From Bacillota bacterium (GTDB lineage: Bacteria; Bacillota_I; Bacilli_A; Erysipelotrichales; Erysipelotrichaceae): DNA of 43,495 nt. Location: positions 1-43,495 of the forward strand of contig JAJZTY010000004.1 of the NCBI GenBank assembly GCA_021847325.1, in the 5' to 3' direction. The notes beneath the pieces are model-generated. The model was not told the DNA's origin. It did no database searches and worked only from the letters and a program-made list of their open reading frames with translations. The translations under genes were made by a program, and so were the position numbers. This document shows positions 41,126 to 43,495 of this stretch, in pieces; the first letter of the stretch is position 1, and every line of letters starts with the position of its first letter.

Positions 41126-41581
41126 TCATCTCATAAAGAACATAATTGAGGCAACCAATAAGCCCAAGATGGCACCACCAAATACTTCAAACCATTGGTG
41201 ACCCAATACTTCTTTTACTTTCAATAAATAAACCGGATCATCTAACTTAATAGTAGTCAAAGTCTGTATATCTCTAATTAACTGTTGTGTAATCTGAATA
41301 TTTCGACCTGCGTAATAGCGTACATTTGCGGCATCATACATTACAATCAAACTAAATATTAATACGACTGCGAAAAGAGTTGATGAGAACTTCTCTTGAA
41401 TACCAACAGCCAAGCATAAAGCTGAAACCATTGATGTATGTGAAGAGGGGAACCCACCACTATCAATTAGGAGTCTTATTTCCCACTTTCCAGTACGATA
41501 GTATCGAAATAAGGGTTTGATAATTTGCGCAATCAAGTTTGCGGAGATTGCGGCCCAGAATGGATATAGATTACCTAACAT
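41126..41581 (-). CDS. Divergent PAP2 family protein (DUF212)
   Basis: 'SGGFPSSHTSMVSALCLAVG', 'YDAANVRYYAG', 'LGHQWFEVFGGAILG'. Confidence 0.9.
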   Translation of the reverse strand: MLGNLYPFWAAISANLIAQIIKPLFRYYRTGKWEIRLLIDSGGFPSSHTSMVSALCLAVGIQEKFSSTLFAVVLIFSLIVMYDAANVRYYAGRNIQITQQLIRDIQTLTTIKLDDPVYLLKVKEVLGHQWFEVFGGAILGLLVASIMFFMR

Positions 41582-41624
41582 AGCTACCTCGCCTCGATAT
41601 TATATCACATTACAAAAAGTCATG

Positions 41625-41633
41625 TGCTATAAT
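41625..41633 (+). promoter_or_regulatory. Extended -10 promoter of S1-protein/pgi
   Basis: TGC-TATAAT followed by leader with GGAGGA SD; divergent TGA-TATAAT on minus strand for DUF212 gene. Confidence 0.6.
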
Positions 41634-41655
41634 TATTTAGCCGGAGGAATCTTTA

Positions 41656-42021
41656 ATGGTGTATCATGTTGGACAAGTAGTAGAAGGTCAAATAACTGGA
41701 ATAAAACCATATGGGGCTTTTGTGAGTATCGACGCACAGACATCAGGATTGATTCATATCTCTGAGTTATCGGATGGATTTGTGAAAGATGTAGAAATGT
41801 TCGTGAAGTTGGGTGAAAAGGTAAAACTTAAAGTGCTTGAGATAGATCCTCAAAATAAGCAATTACGTTTGTCACTCAAAGCTGTTCAATCTAATTCACG
41901 AAAATCAAGACCTCGTATCAAACCTGTTATCAAACTAAGAGAGAAAATCGGATTTGCCTCATTAAAGGCACAATTGAATGATTGGATAAAGGACGCAAAA
42001 AAGGAGAAAAGCCATGATTAA
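41656..42021 (+). CDS. S1 RNA-binding domain protein (YugI/GSP13/CvfD-like)
   Basis: 'VGQVVEGQITGIKPYGAFVSIDAQTSGLIHISELSDGFVKDV'. Confidence 0.9.
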   Translation: MVYHVGQVVEGQITGIKPYGAFVSIDAQTSGLIHISELSDGFVKDVEMFVKLGEKVKLKVLEIDPQNKQLRLSLKAVQSNSRKSRPRIKPVIKLREKIGFASLKAQLNDWIKDAKKEKSHD

Positions 42022-43288
42022 ATTAGATTTATCATATGCTCATGTTGAGAATGAGTTCGCAAATTACCAAAAAGAAGTTTCACATTATCATAAACAATTA
42101 GTAGATAAAACAGGATTGGGTAATGATTATGTTGGATGGTATACTTGGCCAACGAATTACGATAAGACTGAGTTTGAAAAAGTTAAAGAATTAGCTAAAA
42201 TGATTCGTGAAAATGCGGATACATTAATTGTTTGTGGAATTGGTGGATCTTATTTAGGATCAAGAGCAGCAATTGAAATGGTTCAAGGTTTATTCCCAAA
42301 ACGAGATATTGATATTTATTTCGTGGGAAATACTTTTTCTTCAACTTACATAATTCAACTTTTAGAAAAAGTTAAAGATCGTAATGTTTATGTGAATGTC
42401 ATTTCTAAATCGGGAACTACAACTGAAACTGCAATGGCGTTTAGATTATTCAAACATTTCTTAGAAAATAAATATGGTGCTGAAGAAGCACGTAAACGTA
42501 TTATCGCAACAACCGATAAAGCACGTGGTACACTTAAGAATTTCGCGACCAATATGGGATATGAAACTTTAACAATTCCTGATGATATTGGTGGTCGTTA
42601 TTCTGTATTAACATCTGTAGGACTATTACCGATTGCGGTCGCAGGTTTAGATATTGATGCGATGATGAAGGGTGCATTTGATGCGTCAGTTGCTTATGCA
42701 AGTGAAGAAATTGAAAAGAATGATGCCTATAAATATGCAGTTAGTCGTCGAGTTTTAGAGAAACAAGGCAAAAATATTGAGTTATTTGTGAGTTATGAAT
42801 CTCATTTGGCGATGTTAGCTGAATGGTGGAAACAACTCTTTGGTGAATCAGAAGGTAAAGAGGATAAAGGTTTATTCCCAGCTTCTGTCAATTTCTCAAC
42901 TGATTTACATAGTATGGGTCAATTTGTTCAAGAAGGATCTAAAGATTTATTTGAAACTCTTGTTTTAATTGATAAACCTAATTTGGATGCGGTATTCCCA
43001 AGTGATAAAGATGATTATGACCAAATGAATTACTTAAGTGGTAAGACATTAGATCAAGTCAATAAATCTGCAGCTTTAGGAACATTACAAGCGCATCATG
43101 ATGAAGGTGGTATACCAAATATCATCTTAAATCTAGAAGAAACAAGTGCATATAGTTTTGGGTATTTAGCTCAGTTTATGTTTATAGCATGTGGAATGTC
43201 CGTTTATCTTCTTGGTGTAAATCCATTTAATCAACCAGGTGTTGAAGTCTATAAGAAGAATATGTTTAGATTATTAGGTAAAAAATAA
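42014..43288 (+). CDS. pgi: Glucose-6-phosphate isomerase
   Basis: 'VCGIGGSYLGSRAAIE', 'VISKSGTTTETA', 'DLHSMGQFVQEG', 'NPFNQPGVEVYKKNMF'. Confidence 0.98.
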   Translation: MIKLDLSYAHVENEFANYQKEVSHYHKQLVDKTGLGNDYVGWYTWPTNYDKTEFEKVKELAKMIRENADTLIVCGIGGSYLGSRAAIEMVQGLFPKRDIDIYFVGNTFSSTYIIQLLEKVKDRNVYVNVISKSGTTTETAMAFRLFKHFLENKYGAEEARKRIIATTDKARGTLKNFATNMGYETLTIPDDIGGRYSVLTSVGLLPIAVAGLDIDAMMKGAFDASVAYASEEIEKNDAYKYAVSRRVLEKQGKNIELFVSYESHLAMLAEWWKQLFGESEGKEDKGLFPASVNFSTDLHSMGQFVQEGSKDLFETLVLIDKPNLDAVFPSDKDDYDQMNYLSGKTLDQVNKSAALGTLQAHHDEGGIPNIILNLEETSAYSFGYLAQFMFIACGMSVYLLGVNPFNQPGVEVYKKNMFRLLGKK

Positions 43289-43293
43289 GAGAT

Positions 43294-43320
43294 GGTTGCT
43301 AGAAATAGCAACCTTTTTTT
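43294..43320 (+). terminator. pgi terminator
   Basis: GGTTGCTA-gaaa-TAGCAACC TTTTTTT. Confidence 0.9.
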
Positions 43321-43336
43321 AGTTATAACATAAAGA

Positions 43337-43358
43337 AAGCGTGAATTGAATCACGCTT
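43337..43358 (-). terminator. Hairpin at 3' end of the partial minus-strand CDS
   Basis: AAGCGTGA-attgaa-TCACGCTT, T-rich on minus strand after it. Confidence 0.6.
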
Positions 43359-43495
43359 ATCGATATAATCTTGATTGATCTTGTATATCTTTACTATGCA
43401 CTACACTAAATCCAGCACTTCCTTTTGATTCGGTATTTGATGGAGCTTTATCTAATTCATAGACCCATACTGCATCTATCACATCATTAGGATTC
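43357..43495 (-). CDS. Unidentified protein, C-terminal fragment (truncated by window edge)
   Basis: Minus-strand open frame ...NPNDVIDAVWVYELDKAPSNTESKGSAGFSVVHSKDIQDQSRLYR*; followed by a hairpin. Confidence 0.55.
   Translation of the reverse strand, partial: NPNDVIDAVWVYELDKAPSNTESKGSAGFSVVHSKDIQDQSRLYR

Noticed and set aside
40989-41201. 70-aa plus-strand ORF across NFU and DUF212 genes
   Set aside because: Antisense to two recognisable proteins; His/Leu-rich low-complexity translation.

Overview
The window is a gene-dense, low-GC chromosomal segment of a Firmicute. Gene content suggests something Erysipelotrichia-like, but that is inference. It is almost entirely core housekeeping: the leuS 3' end; a degenerate metallophosphoesterase; a LiaF-like protein; RNase J; def; an ftsW/rodA-type gene; rsmD-coaD; hrcA-grpE-dnaK-dnaJ-clpB under CIRCE control; an LPG-synthase-TM-like flippase with a small lipoprotein and a YgjP-like metalloprotease; rqcH; gmk; priA-rsmB-rlmN-prpC-prkC-rsgA-rpe-thiN; rpmB; ftsA-ftsZ; nadE; an AI-2E transporter; a divergent threonine cluster (hom-lysC / thrC-thrB-ACT protein); GSIII glutamine synthetase; an NFU protein; a divergent PAP2 protein; an S1-domain protein; and pgi. 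I see no CRISPR array, intact mobile element, rRNA, tRNA or obvious new defence system. The less ordinary signals are: (i) repeated apparently leaderless promoters (-10 box 6-9 nt before ATG, no Shine-Dalgarno) at ykuE-like, ftsW, priA, rlmN, hom and others; (ii) a second, previously easy-to-miss CIRCE-like element over the hrcA ribosome-binding site; (iii) a 45-bp divergent thr promoter region whose two promoters overlap and look mutually exclusive, with an HTH-like ACT protein encoded in the same cluster; (iv) seven A-tracts phased at about 10 bp upstream of GSIII, plus a CRP/FNR- or GlnR-like palindrome; (v) a metallophosphoesterase that has lost several metal ligands; (vi) a 56-bp imperfect palindrome with IS3-like ends.
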